Origin: Mrakia gelida
Lineage: Eukaryota > Basidiomycota > Tremellomycetes > Cystofilobasidiales > Mrakiaceae
NCBI GenBank assembly: GCA_024345305.1
Contig: BRON01000002.1
Coordinates: 2,108,001-2,172,000, forward strand
Direction of reading: 5' to 3'
Length of the DNA: 64,000 nt
The stretch's first letter is position 1, and every line of letters begins with the position of its first letter. Below, piece by piece: positions 50,722-62,184 of this stretch. The position numbers and the translations under genes were made by a program. The notes below the pieces were generated by a model. That model made no database searches and had not been told where the DNA came from. It worked only from the letters and a program-made list of their open reading frames with translations.

Positions 50722-53373
50722 CTACAAAATGAAGCTCTGAGGGTTGTATTCGACTCCTCCGACGCGTTTCAGCGTCTTCTTGTCGACGGCCATCACCTCG
50801 TCTCCCATCTGAGAAACGAGAAGATCCCTGCGAGTAGGAGAAAAGGTTGATGAGAATCAGTGCTGGAACACTCGAGAAGGAGAAGGAGCAAGAACGGACG
50901 GGACTCACGGTCCACAACACGCAACACACACGCCTCCCTTCGTCGTTCGATCCGTCACGCCCTTCAGGATCTCCGTCAGAGGAGGACGACGACCGAAAGA
51001 GAGGGTCGGTATCCGCTCCTCAGGAATGAGAGGCGAAGAGTTCGCACTTGAGAGCTCGATGGCTTGGGAGAGATCGGGCGACGCTCCTCCGTCGACGGCG
51101 GCGCGAGGAGAGGTGCAAAAGATGAGGACGGTGATGTTGAGGTTGGAGGAGGTCGAGGTTTCGGAAGCTGAGAGGTCCATAATAGACTGAAAGAGGGGAG
51201 TGACGAGAGTGACGTCGCCTGAGGAGAGAAAGCGCGTCAGTCGAGCGAGTCGAGAGGACGAGATGGGAGACGCGTCGAAACGAACTCGCCTGGTTCCCGA
51301 ACCGACCAGACAACGACTAGCTCCTTCGTGTTTCCTTCACCAGACTGGACGTCCCTGACGACACTCTCTGCGAGGGAAAGAGCGAAGCTGACTCCACTTC
51401 CGCCAGCGACGACGAGGACGGACGAGAAGATCGACGTGATGAAGTTGCACTGGCCGTACGATCCTTCCAGAGATATCGAGACTGCGTTGGTGAAAAGACG
51501 GAGATCAACTTCTACTAATAAAGAAGAACGAGAAGAGTAAAATCTCACCAGTGTTCGCCCAGTCCTTCTCCGACCCGTTCTCATTCAGTCCCTCCATCGC
51601 GAGATCGTGAAGCTTCTGGCTGTTCGTTCGAAACCGTTGGTCAGCTCGTTCCCTTCTCCTTCGACCGAGAAGAGAGGTGTGGAACTGACGTCCACGATCC
51701 ATTGATCTTGCAGAGCAACCGGACCCCTTCTCCCATCTCGCTCGATGCGATCGTAAAGGGATGAGACTCCCACCCATCAAGTCCCATGCGTCTCGAGAAG
51801 ATCCGTATCCGAACGTGCTGTCCTGGGAACCAGCCTCTCCGGACGGATGGAATGCGAATGAGAGTGGTGCGAGAGCCGGGGAGAGTGCTGAGATGAGCCG
51901 TATCTGCGAGCGAGAAACCGAGGAAGAACGCGTCGAGAGAAGCGTCAGCGGACGAAGTTCTTCGAGGGCGAACATCTCCGTCTCCTCGCCGTTCAGAGAT
52001 GGGAGAAGACGAGATAGCGGGAGAACTTACGTATCCTGGTCGTCGTCCAGCGATAGATGTAGTTGCAGGCGATGTAGAGGATAACGACGAGGAGGAAAGG
52101 AAAAACGAAGGGAGAGTGAAAGTTGAGTCCTCCGATGAAGAAGCAGAGTCCGACTGGGAGGGAACGAAGACGGCGAAGTTCAGCGAAAAGGAAGGAGAGG
52201 AGACACGAAGTTCGAGAAGCAAGAAACGAAGAGCGAAGAACGAGGAGCGGAGAACAAGAGAGCTCACTGTGATGGCAGATCTTGAACGTCTGATACGCTC
52301 TCCGCCGGACAGGTCGAAGGGAGAGGAGCATCATCAAGTTGAGGCCGAAGTAGGATATCCAAGCGTCGATCTGGAGAAGAACAAACGAGGTCGGGGGATG
52401 TCAGAGGCGTCGAGAAGGACCAGCGACGACGACGACTCACATTCACGCGACGCTTCATCTCCTCAGCCAGGGTTCCATCCTTCCCGAAAGCGACCATGTA
52501 AGCGATGACGTGGATCGTAACAATGAACCAGAGAAGTCGACCCATCCACCGGTGAAGCCAATTGATAGCTGGAGTGGGAAAAGTGAGAGGAGTTAGCTCG
52601 ACGCGAGAAACGGAGTCGGTCGGTCGTTATTCGAGGACTGACCTGCGTAGCCTTGTTGCAGTATCTGCGCAGAAAAGTCGTGTCAGGTCGATGTCCTTCT
52701 CTGAGAAGTGAGAAGAGAGACTCACCGTCCCCAGTCCAAAGCACTTGATGCTGAGAGCAGCAACGAACGGGAGCATGGCGAGCGAGACGTATCCAGTGCG
52801 AGTTGCGTCTCCGAGGAAGCTGGATCCTATCGACGAAGCGAGGGCGACGACGATTACAAAGGGAAGAAACGTGATGATCTGAAATTCACGAGGAAAGAAG
52901 AGCAACGAGTCAGAAAACAAGATCGAGCCCGACCGCACGAAACGAACCGTCGTCCTCGAGTCGCTCACCTGCAAGACGCTCAGATTCAACCAAAGGACGT
53001 TCCTCGAGTGGACAGGAATCCCAGGAGGGATAGGAATCCTCCGCAACGGCCTCGAGTTGACCAGAGGAGGCGGACTCCAAGCTCTCTCGCCCTCGTCGGC
53101 CTCCCCAACCTTGTCCTCGACCATCAACGACCTCATCGGCGTGTCCGAGCTCCTCCTCTTCCCTCGAACGCTGCTGAAAGTACTTGTGCTGTTAGACGAC
53201 TGTCCCGAGAGCCACCATCCCTTCTTCCAACCGCCGCGAGAGAGGAGGACCGTCGTCCAGGGGAGCGAGAGGACGGCGAAGAGCAGGAAGAAGGAGGAGA
53301 ACGAGAGGAGGACGGCGAGGACTGCTTTTTTCGATCCTGAGTTGATGACGCCGTGATGAGCTGCTGCGACCAT
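50722..53373 (-). CDS. Ferric/cupric reductase transmembrane flavocytochrome (FRE family)
   Basis: This plasma-membrane or vacuolar enzyme passes electrons from NADPH through FAD and two haems to Fe(III) or Cu(II). The ATG at 53373 begins MVAAAHHGVINSGSKK and a first helix. Reductase helices follow: IITFLPFVIVVALASSIG, then LHRWMGRLLWFIVTIHVIAYM with an H-X13-H haem pair, ISYFGLNLMMLLSLRPVRRRAYQTFKICHH, then VGLCFFIGGLNFHSPF supplying the second pair, and FPFLLVVILYIACNYIYRW. The flavin domain shows PGQHVRIRI and the HPFTIAS FAD motif. The nucleotide site is VLVVAGGSGVSFALSLAESV. The C-terminus reads VCVACCGP, then VGGVEYNPQSFIL, stop at 50722. About a dozen introns. The substrate metal cannot be read. 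Confidence 0.93.
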
Positions 53374-53797
53374 AGTAGAGGAGTAGGTGGTGGTGGTGGT
53401 GGTTGGGAGGAAGGTAGTAAGGGCTCCATGAGGTGGAGGGGAAGAAAGTTGGAAGGTGGTTCGACGGTTGGAGGGGAAGGGCGAAGGCGGCGCGAATGGG
53501 AGTGCGATGACACGGGGAGAGATCGGACGCGTCGAGGATGACTTGAAGCCCGCTCACTTCCGGCTCAGCCTGCTTCGAAATCTGGACGGGATCAAGACGG
53601 TAAAGAGCCAGTCAGGATTGAGATGATGGTAGGTCGCGATGAAGTCAAAAGGTAGGAACTCACTGAGAGGAACAAAACAGCCCCGTCCCTCGACCGAACG
53701 ACGAAGATGAAGCTCCCCCGTCCCTCTCCCGTTGCAGAGAAAGAGAACGAGAAAGTTTCATCACGAGAGCAAAGAGCATCACACACACGAAGGTTCT
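53374..53797. other. Ferric reductase upstream region and ALG2 3' flank
   Basis: 424 bases between two minus-strand genes. The part nearest 53374 should be the reductase promoter. A GACGCGTCG site is near 53527. No obvious GATA cluster stands out beyond chance, and no gene was seen. Confidence 0.35.
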
Positions 53798-55738
53798 CTA
53801 AATCCCTAAGATCGATCTAAGCAACCAAACCCCAACCGCCGCTCCAGCTCCAAGCACACCGAGCGCGAGGATCAACCTCCCTTCGTCGAACCCAACCGCT
53901 CCCATCTCCTCCGCCTTCCTGCACACGACTTCCAGCCTCTTCCCCATCCCAATGAGATCGAACCTCTCCTCGACTCTCTTCCTCCCAGTCTCTCCGACCT
54001 TCCTCCTCTCGCTCGCTCCCATCACAACCAACCTCGCCAGCGCCTCTCCCCATTCCGCTCCGTTGGGAGTTCTCAGCAGACCCGTTCCTCCTCCGGCCTT
54101 GCCTTCGGGCGAGTCGAGGTCGACGACGGTCTCGATGGGTCCTCCACTATTGGCGGCGAGGACTGGGAGTCCACACGCCATGGCTTCGACGGGTCCGATT
54201 CCGAAGTGTTCATTTTTGGGCGTGTAGAGGAGAGCGAGGGTGGAGGGAGCGGTGAGGAGAGCGGTTCGTTGAGCGGTGGAGAAGTTGAGGAGGAAGAGAA
54301 CCTGGGTTGCTGGAGGGACCTTGAGCGAGAGTTCGGAGAGTACGTGGTAGGAGAGGGAGTAGGAGGAGCAGAGTGTTTTGAGCTGGTTGAGGGTCGTGAC
54401 GTTGTCTTGGGTTTGAGGGTCGTAGCCACCTGAGAACGATGGAGAACGCAGTCAGCGAGACTTAGTGGACTATTTCTAGATGGCAAGGAACAGGTCGAAC
54501 GTACCTGCGACAACGAGTCGAAGCTTGGAGAAGGTCTCATCGTCGACGAGTCCGTCCTTCGTGAGACGCGCGAAGGATTCGATGGCGAGGGCTACGTTCT
54601 TCTTTCCTTCGAACCGATTCAGAGAGATAATTGTTGGGACGTCACTGGGTTGTGAGAGCGCAAGGAAGACTGGTAAGCTGAGCGAGTCGCGGCGTCGTTG
54701 AAGAGAAGACGCGTCGAACTCACGACTTGACCATCCTGACCTCGATGCTCTTTTCCTCCTTCTCGCTCAGGGGAACGTAGGCTCCGATATCAATTCCTGG
54801 GTAAATTACTTCCGGAACGATGGACTTGAGAGACGAGAAGGCGTGAGCGTAGACCTTGGAGGTGAAGATCGAGTTGGCGACGACGACGTCCGCTTGACCT
54901 GCGAGACGAAGAGAAAGAACGAGTCAGTTTGAGCTTCCTCCTCGCTTCGAGAGCCCGAAAGACGACTCACCAGTACTGAACTCCTCCAGCTTATCAACCG
55001 GCATCCTGTAGAATCCCTTGAGTACCTCCTTCAGCCCGACAGCCTCCCTCTTCTGAGGTCTCCCTGCCGCCTCCGTTCCCTCGACACTCACGTCCCATCC
55101 TCCGCTGAGCAGCTTGTCTGGGAAATGGCAGTAAAAGACGACCCGGGTTTGGAGAGCCCATCGAAGAAGAGGCACGCAAACGGAGAGCTGGTCTACAAAG
55201 AAGACGTCGAAGGCCTTGAGGTCGGGGATGGGTTGCATCGAGGGAGGAAGCCAAGGAGTGAGCGAGATGAGGAGGGAGAAGGTGAGGTGGAGTTGACGAA
55301 GGATGGCGAGGATGATGTGAAGGGATTGGAAGATAGATCGAGGAAGAGTCTCTCCTAGGACGTGGGTTTTGAGGGTTCCTGAGAGAAGAAACGAGAGGAG
55401 GTGTGAGCTCGGACGAAAGGAAGGAAGGAGGAGGAGAGAAGGAGCTCGAGCTGACCATCTCTCGTTTCCTCAAAACACCTCGTAGGATCATGCCGAGAAG
55501 TGAAGAGCTCGACTGAGTGACCTCTCCTTTGAAGAGCGACTGCTGCATCGACAACAAGTCGCTCAGCTCCTCCTGAGGGAGAGAAACCAGCGAAAGAGAA
55601 GGAGGAGGGAAGGAAGGACAGGAGGTCAGCTCGGCGAACGACGAGGTTCAAAGCTTTCGCTCGATACGAACCTATCCCTAGATCTGGATGAATGAATCCT
55701 ATCCGCATCGGAGGTCCATTCACTTCCGTTTTAGCCAT
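53798..55738 (-). CDS. ALG2: ALG2 alpha-1,3/1,6-mannosyltransferase (N-glycan precursor synthesis)
   Basis: This GT4 glycosyltransferase adds the second and third mannoses to the dolichol-linked glycan on the cytosolic face of the ER. The ATG at 55738 starts MAKTEVNGPPMRIGFIHPDLGIG, joined over an intron to GGAERLVVDAAVALQRRGHSVELFTSRHD. Further blocks are VFFVDQLSVCVPLLRW, VVFYCHFPDKLLS, VVVANSIFTSKVYAHAF, IYPGIDIGAYVP, IISLNRFEGKKNVALAIESF and the catalytic EX7E loop EHFGIGPVEAMACGLPVLA with GGPIETV. The C-terminal hydrophobic stretch (LILALGVLGAGAAVGVWLL) fits membrane association, stop at 53798. The start is divergent from the E2 gene with 159 bases between ATGs. Confidence 0.96.
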
Positions 55739-55897
55739 CTCGCGTGAAGGATTTCGAGGAAAGTTGAGGAAGGCGTGAGGGTTTGGGAGACGAGAGGAGA
55801 GAGCTCGACGTCGCTCGTTTTCAACCCTCGACCATCACATCCTTCAAAAGCCCGACTTCCAACCTCCGACCCCACCTTTCTCTCTATTCTCAACAGC
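55739..55897. promoter_or_regulatory. Compact bidirectional promoter, ALG2 / E2 enzyme
   Basis: Only 159 bases separate the two divergent ATG codons, so the core promoters must share this DNA. No TATA box is evident. Confidence 0.6.
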
Positions 55898-56982
55898 ATG
55901 TCCGGAACCAGCGTTCGACGAATCCAGAAGGCGAGCCTCAAACCCTCAGTCTCAGCCTGCGAGAGTGACCGAACGAGCTGACCTTCGCTCCCCTCCTCCC
56001 CTCTGTCCCTTCTCTCGCCTTCTCCAGGAGCTCGGAGACATTCTCAAAGCCACAGATCTCGATGGAATCACTGTAGAGACAGCAGACGAGAACATCTTGC
56101 TCTGGACAGCCTTCCTCGCTGGTCCTGTAAGCTCAGCTCTTCGTCTCAGAGGGCTTGTAGCTGTCAAGAGAAGGAAAAGCAGAGCTCACCAGTCATCTCC
56201 TTCCCTCCCCATCTCCCTCTCCTCCAGGGCTCGTCACCTTACAAGGGAGGAACTTTCAAGCTGTCGATAACCTTCCCTCCTGAGTACCCATTCAAAGGTT
56301 AGCCGTCTCGTTCTCTCTCTCGGTCGAAGAGATGTTGAATTGACCTGCGTTTCGTCAACTCGACCTCTCCAGCTCCAATCGTTCGTCCTTTCTCTCCCCT
56401 TCTGCTCTGCCTCTCGAGTCTGATCGAGCTTCTTCTTCTCCACAGATCAAGTTCATGACCAAGATCTACCACCCCAACGTTGACGACGAGGGAAACATCT
56501 GCGTTGGTTTGCTCAAGGCAGACGCTTGGAAGCCAGCCGTCAAGATGTCGCAAGGTCCGTCCTTCCTCTCTCCTTCCCTCACCTCGTCCTCACCCCAGAT
56601 AAGCAGATGACTGACCTCTGACCTTGCCTTTTACTCGACTCATCAGTGCTGATGAGCATCTACAACCTCCTCTCGGAACCCAACCCCGACGACCCTCTCG
56701 TTTCGACCGTCAGTTGCCTTCGCGTCTCGACTTCCCTCATCACCTCTTGGTCGCTTCCCTTTCTGACCTTCGGACTTCCTGCACTCTTCAACAGATCGCC
56801 GAGCAGTTCCGCACGGACAGGAAGAAGTACGACGCGACCGCGAAGGAGTACGTCAAGAAGGTTCGTCTCGTCTCCCTTCGTCGTTCGCTCTATCTCGAGG
56901 CGGCTTCTGGTCCTCGTCTTTCAGCCGAGACGCGGTCACTGACGTCTACTCTGCTGGCCTGATCTACCAGTACGCCTCGTAA
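55898..56982 (+). CDS. Ubiquitin-conjugating enzyme E2 (UBC fold)
   Basis: Eight exons (55898-55930, 56028-56126, 56228-56297, 56373-56380, 56446-56554, 56647-56708, 56795-56860, 56971-56982) sum to 459 nt, 152 aa, the length of a minimal E2. Landmarks are MSGTSVRRIQKELGDILK (helix 1), FPPEYPFKAP, KIYHPNVDDEGNICVGLLK with the HPN motif and catalytic Cys, WKPAVKMSQVLMSIYNLLSEPNPDDPL, and a C-terminal helix ending YVKKYAS. The WKPA stretch recalls UBE2L3-type enzymes, and DPNPDDPL-like residues recall UBE2D, so the exact subclass is open. Intron 1 has a GC donor (GCGAGC at 55931). Exon 4 is only 8 nt and is needed for the frame. Adjacent ALG2 is divergent. Confidence 0.94.
56373..56380 (+). other. 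8-nt microexon of the E2 gene
   Basis: CTCCAATC lies between an acceptor (CTCTCCAG) and a donor (GTTCGT). It completes FKAPIIKF across the FK-P-P-x-I region of the UBC fold. Skipping it shifts the frame. Confidence 0.8.
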
Positions 56983-57280
56983 AACCTCGAACGACCCACC
57001 GAGCGAACACTCAGCGATCTAAAACAGGCGACGCGTTCGGTTGGTGAAGTAACGAAATCTCATGAACTTGCACTGCTCTGCTCGTCGCCACGCTCTGCGC
57101 AAGATGGGCTCTACACTCGCTGAACACTCATATCCTCCCCTTCGGGCTACTCTCACTAGAAGAGTGGTGGCATTTTCGAACGACGAGAGGACGCAGGTCA
57201 GTCGCGTCGTCCCAGATCGGTTTTCCCTTTGTCGTTCGTTCAGATTGAGTCGTCAAGGTCATCATCTCCATCCGAGGCTA

Positions 57281-58371
57281 CTAAGACTGATCAAGGAGCC
57301 TCCTCTCTTCCCCATCCTCCCCTACGAAAACGATCAACGACCCGATCCTCCTCTCGAACGCGTCCAACCCTCTAGCCTCTCTCTTCCCAAACTCCTCCCT
57401 GAACCCCTTATCGAACTCCTCCGCCAGCGGCCCAGCTACCCTCAGCTCGACCCTCTCCGTATCCTTCAAGAACAAGTCCTTCTCCGTCTCCGAGTCCGGT
57501 TCGAAGAAGAGATTGGAAACCTCCTTCGAGTCATCACCGCTCTTGGGGAGCGAGAGATGGAGTTTGACGACGAGGATCTTGAACGACCAGTCCCAGAAGA
57601 GGAGTTGACGACCACCGTGCGACTTCCTTTCGAACCAGACTGAGCCGTTGAAATCCATCCTCCTGAGTTGTTGGCGAGGGAGAACGAAGAAGGAGGGAAG
57701 GGACCGCCTGCCGAAGGAGGACGAGTTCGAGAGATGGCAGCAAGCTGGCGTTCCAGGGGAAAAGAGAGGGTATGACGTGATCTCAAGGGTTCGAAGAGGG
57801 AGTTGAGCCGCGATCCTGGTGAGGATGATGGAAAGAGGATCGTCGCCAACAAAGGCAGAGGAGAGGGTGAGGGAGCTGCAGTTGGGAAGGCTGACGATGG
57901 GACCGACGTCGGATTGAGGTTCCTGTTGGGTTTCTTCTTTGCTCCTGCGACGGACTGGGAAAAGTGAGATAGAGACCCGTTAGTCTCTGTGTCGAGGGAT
58001 ATGCAACATGGCTCAAAGATATGGTACCTACAGAAACTCTTGCTCATCAACTTAGCGAGATCACCAGCTCGCCATGGGGCGCGATCAACTCTGAGTTCAG
58101 CAACCAGTTTCCCTCTCCCGACCTGCTCTTTGAGAAGCCCTTCCTCGGAGAACAGGGTCCACAGATACTTGCCAAGAGTCAGAGCATCCTTGACCTCGGT
58201 GAGATCTACGACTCGGTAAAGGAGAGGGAGGCCGAGCTCGTGAAGGAGGGAGCAGGTTTGGAGGACGGAGGTGCGATTGGGACTTCGAGGAGTGTCGAGG
58301 AGGAGGAGTTTGAGGATCTCGTGGAGGACGTCCGAAGGAAGGGAGATCAAGGTTCGTCGAGGGATGGTCAT
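57281..58371 (-). CDS. F-box-like protein, possibly with a frame break
   Basis: The ATG at 58371 opens MTIPRRTLISLPSDVLHEILKLLLL, an F-box-like start (LPSDVLHEIL), then TSVLQTCSLLHELGLPLLYRVVDL and GRGKLVAELRVDR, as in basidiomycete F-box proteins that read a target through leucine-rich repeats. A GTACCA donor near 58025 and an acceptor near 57955 remove one intron. The next part (NPTSVPSSAFPTAAPSP...) stays open in one frame to 57466. A different frame, MDFNGSVWFERKSHGG... to REARGLDAFERRIGSL...LLDQS (about 57660-57281), looks far more protein-like. The switch near 57660-57780 needs an atypical short intron or is a frameshift. Substrate unknown. Its neighbour to the right is another F-box-like gene, divergent, 194 bases away. 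Confidence 0.6.
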
Positions 58372-58565
58372 GATGCGAGCTCGGAGTAGGATGAGGGAGG
58401 AGAGAGCGAGGGGAGAAAAAGGGAAGGGAAGGAGAACATGGGCGTCGAGCTCAAACTCGCGATTTCGTCGAGCTCACCTTCTTATCCTCAAGCGGCTTCC
58501 TTCTCTTCTCGTCCTTTTGCTCAGAACGCCTCAAAACTTCTTTCCGGTCCTCTCCGTAGGCTAAT

Positions 58566-59748
58566 ATGTCCATCGACGTAAGTCCAAGCCTTTGCCTATC
58601 CTCGCCGTGGTTCTGCGAGTCGAATCGTCGAGCTCACCTTCCCCCCTCCTTCCTTCCTCCCTTTCTCGATTCCAGCTCTCCTCTCCCTCTCCCCACGAAC
58701 CCGAGCAACCCGTGGCTCTGCCTTGGGAAACGCTCCTTCATGTCTTCTCCTACTGCGATCAACCTACCCTCGCCGCCATCTCCCTCGTCTCGTTTGCCTG
58801 CTGGGAGCTCGCGGGACCGATTTTGTATCAGGACATCGAGATCGTCGATTTGGATGGACTCGCCTCTCTCTTCTTCCTCGTGCGTTCGACTCTCTTTGCC
58901 TCTGCTGACCGGCTCTGAGCCTTGAGCTCCTAGTAGGGCCATGCTGTCGTCTTCAGCTTGCGAAAACTCCGAGCTGACCTTCTCCCTCGCTCTCTCGTCG
59001 TTCCCAGGACATCGTCCCCTCCTCTCCTCGTCTCCAGCAAGCAACCTCCCTCCTCTCCCGCATACGAACACTCTCCGTCCGGATACAGGCCTTCTGGCAG
59101 CTTAGGGATCCCTTCTTCGACCTGCCGACGGAGGACGATTACGGAGAAGATTCCTTCGACGACATCCAGCTCCTCCCTCCCCATCGACTCCTCGCCTTCA
59201 CCACTCAACCTCTTCCTCTGCAATCTCTCCACTTCCCCGTCAAAAACGCAAACATCCTCCCCCTTTTCAACTGGATGTGTCTGCAACTCCTCCCACATCT
59301 CAATCCCACCGAGGTCGTCCATCGTCACCTCCACCCAACCATCTTCAGTCAATGGCCGTCGAGAGATGGGCCGTTCGACGTAGATTTCCTCGGTCACTGG
59401 ACGGATCTCCGACGCGTCGTTTGGGAGGGATACTACATCGTCGTTACTCCCCAGTCCGGAGGGGAGGACGACGAGACCCGACGCGCGCTCTACAGGCTCT
59501 TCTCCCCTTCGGCGGGCGAGGGGAGACCGTCGCTCGAGATCGTGTATGTGACATTTGGACACGCCTTACATGCGGGGAGTACGTTGCCGTTGTTCCTTGG
59601 GGAAGGAGGGGTAGATAAGGAGCTTGTGGATGAGGTTGATCTTCAGGTTGTGGTGCGGGTGACGGAGAACGAGGAGGAGAAGGTCAAGAAGGACATTTTA
59701 CACTTGCCGGAATGGTTGAGGGACTCGGTGAGGGTGGAGCTGGACTAG
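58566..59748 (+). CDS. F-box-like protein
   Basis: The ATG at 58566 encodes MSID before a GTAAGT intron. The second exon (from about 58678) gives LSSPSPHEPEQPVALPWETLLHVFSYCDQPTLAAISLVSFACWELAGPILYQDIEIVDL, an F-box-like helix set with the usual L-x2-I/V-F and C-W-x-L-A-x-P-x-L-Y elements. A second intron (GTGCGT donor near 58880, acceptor near 59008) leads into a long exon, DIVPSSPRLQQATSLLSRIRTLSVRIQAFW and onwards, about 250 residues of leucine-rich, acidic sequence, ending VRVELD with the stop at 59748. The product is about 320 aa. F-box proteins link substrates to SCF ligases, and HRT1 of that complex is in this window. No substrate can be proposed. Confidence 0.8.
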
Positions 59749-60095
59749 CTACCTAGCTATTCTTTTTCGTACCAGAGCGGATCCGATGGTCTTGAGACCA
59801 AGGGACGGGGATGAAGGAAAGTCTGGCGACGAGCGGCGACGCGTCTTCGTCCAGTCTCTCTGTCTTCTCTCGACGGACGCTGCACCTTAAAGAAATCGCT
59901 GTGAGGGTACAGGACTATCTTTTCGACTCACTCATCCCACTTCCATTGACTTTCACGCACTAGACGTGCAGAAAATCCTCCCCTTCGTCGCTGCGCCGCC
60001 GATGCCCAAATCTTTGTGAGAGCTCACCGTTCCCTCCCTCCCTCCTTTCCACCCACACCACCTCCCTCCCTCCCTCTTCCCTTCCTTTTCCCAAC
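59749..60095. promoter_or_regulatory. F-box gene 3' flank and RRP36 upstream region
   Basis: 347 bases with a GACGCGTC palindrome near 59838 and a pyrimidine-rich leader just before the RRP36 ATG. No gene was seen. Confidence 0.4.
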
Positions 60096-61872
60096 ATGGC
60101 TCGTGCTTCCTCTTCCAGCAACAAAGCCTCCTCTTCCTCCTCCTCTCTAGGAAAACGCAAACAGCAACCCTCCTTCTCCGCTCGAGCTCCTCCTCCTCCC
60201 ACGGCCCAACCCACCTCTCCTTCGAGCTCAGGTTCCATCGAAGCCGACTTCTCAGAAGGAGACGACGGAGACGACGACGAGGATGATGATGGTCTCGGCG
60301 AGCTTGAGGACTCTGAGGAGGACGAGTTCGAGGAGGATCGACAGAACCCTTCGAGGGTAGCTATGTGGGAGGACGACGAGGGAGAAGGGAGCGAGGAGGA
60401 GGATGAGGACGAGGAAGAAGCTGGCGAGGATCCGGACGAGGAGGCAAGGCAGCACCAGCCTGTTGGGAGCAAGGATAAAGGGAAGGGGAAGGCGTCTGAG
60501 TTGGTGAGTTTCTCTCAGCAGGAGGTGAAGGGGGAAGAGGAGAGAGTCAGAGGAGTGAGCTCAAAGCTGACCTTTCCCCTTCCTTCCCTCGTTTGTTGTT
60601 CGTCTTCTCTCTCCAGGCTCGACTTCAGAACGGTGAGTCTTCTATCTATACTTCCCTTCTCTCATCCACGAGCTCACTCCTTCTCGCATCGTCCTCTCTC
60701 CTCACAGATCTTCGTGCCCTCCCTCTCGCAACCCTCCTCAAAGCTCAACGAAACCTCCCCGAACGTTCCGACTCTGAGAACGACGACGACCAAGACGGCG
60801 AGGACGACGACCAGGAGGAGGAAGAGCGGGAGGATCCTGAAGCTCAGAAGAAGGAGCGAGTCGCTGAAGCTCGAAGGAAGCTGGCTGAGTTGATGAGGAT
60901 CAAGAAGGGAGGAGCTCCTGAGACGCCTGTCGAGGAGCAGCAGAGGAAGGAGAGGGAGAGGAAGGTGTTGCAGAAGAGGAGCGATAAGCATGCGTGAGTC
61001 TCTGAACGATCTGCTTGTGAGGTGAGTGACGGGACACTGACTCTAGTGTTTCGGTTCTTCCCAGCCCTACGGAAGTCAGCTCGAAACGACAAGTGTCGAG
61101 GAAACGAGTCGTCGTTGAGGTTGAGAAAGTCGTTCGTCCCTCCCGACCACCTCTCTCTCTCTCGTCCTTTCACCGAACCCTTCCTCTCCTAACCATTCTC
61201 TCCTTCTATCCGTTTCGCACCACAGGAACGACGCGACCCCCGATTCTCCTCCCTCTCCGGCTCCCTCGACCCACACCTGCACTCCAAAGCCTACGCCTTC
61301 ATCCCCGACCTCCTCTCCAACGAACTCACCACCCTCCAAGCCTCCCTCAAGATCGCCCGCAAAGCCGTCCTGTCCGCACCTCGCGTGGAGCGACACGAGA
61401 AGGAAGCGGAGGTGGAGCGGATCGAGGGCGAGCTGGGGAGGGTGCGAACGAGGAAGGAGAGGGAAGCGAGGGAGAGGAGAGAGAGGGAAGCTGTGGGAGG
61501 ATGGAAGAGGGAGGAGAGGGTGAAGAGGAAGGAAGGGAAGGGAGAGTGGCATATGGGAGATGGTGAGTCGGCTCGTTCCTTCTTCTGGGCTTGTGTTTTC
61601 GACGCGGAGGAGGGACGCGTGCTGACCCTCTGCGTTCCGCGTCCGTTTGTGTTTGTTGTTCGACAGCCGAGAAGAAACGACTCCTCGCAACGGCCAAGCA
61701 CGATGCTCTTCTTGCTCAGGGAGGTCAGTTCGCCGTCAAGAAGTCGATGGACAAGAAGATCAAGAAGCAGGACGGGAAGGAGAAGAAGTCTCGTCCGAGA
61801 GGACTTGGGTTTGGTGGAGATGCTGGAACTGGGGGTGGGCATGGTGGAGATAGGAAGAGGGTTAAGATGTGA
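60096..61872 (+). CDS. RRP36: rRNA biogenesis protein RRP36 (SSU processome)
   Basis: This nucleolar protein is needed for early pre-rRNA cleavages that yield 18S rRNA. The ATG at 60096 leads to a Ser-rich basic start (SSSLGKRKQQPSFSARAP) and a long acidic region (poly-Asp/Glu). The conserved domain begins with ARLQNDLRALPLATLLKAQRNL, then a basic coil, then HAPTEVSSKRQVSRKRVVVE, RDPRFSSLSGSLDPHLHSKAYAFIPDLLSNEL, and a charged coil ending AEKKRLLATAKHDALLAQGGQFAVKKSMDKKIKKQDGKEKK with a GFGGDAGTGGGHGG tail. Stop at 61872. The PTE-SSKRPVSR and RDPRF-LSG blocks identify the family. Five introns, with a 16-nt exon at 60617-60632. It shares the ribosome-synthesis theme with RPA135. Confidence 0.93.
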
Positions 61873-62184
61873 TCAGCCTACACTTTTACGATCGTCTTTG
61901 ATGAGTTCTCAGTCGGTCTCGTCTCCGTGTTCGTTCTGGAAAGGAAGCGAGCGAGGCGTGTCGACTCGAACGAGCTCGCGTTCGGCTCTCGCTTTGTTCC
62001 GATGCGGCTTGCGTTGGCGAGTCGAGGAACAGAAACGAGAGTCCATAATCTATTCAAGCAAAGCTAAGCAAGCGAGAGACGAGACGAAAGCGAGGGAGAG
62101 TCGTCATAAAGCAAGAGGGAGGTCGAGAGCGAGGACCGGAACGAAACGAAACGAACGAGCGAGCGAGCAGCAGGCTTGTCTCGT
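61873..62184. other. 3' flanks of RRP36 and phosphoacetylglucosamine mutase
   Basis: The interval lies between convergent stop codons. It has short GCGAG/AAACG-rich direct repeats near 62040-62170, with no gene visible. Confidence 0.4.

Noticed and set aside
57062..57643. 193-codon open frame on the plus strand opposite the left F-box gene
   Set aside because: It has no splice context or recognisable motif. The opposite strand carries the more protein-like frame and continues the F-box gene.
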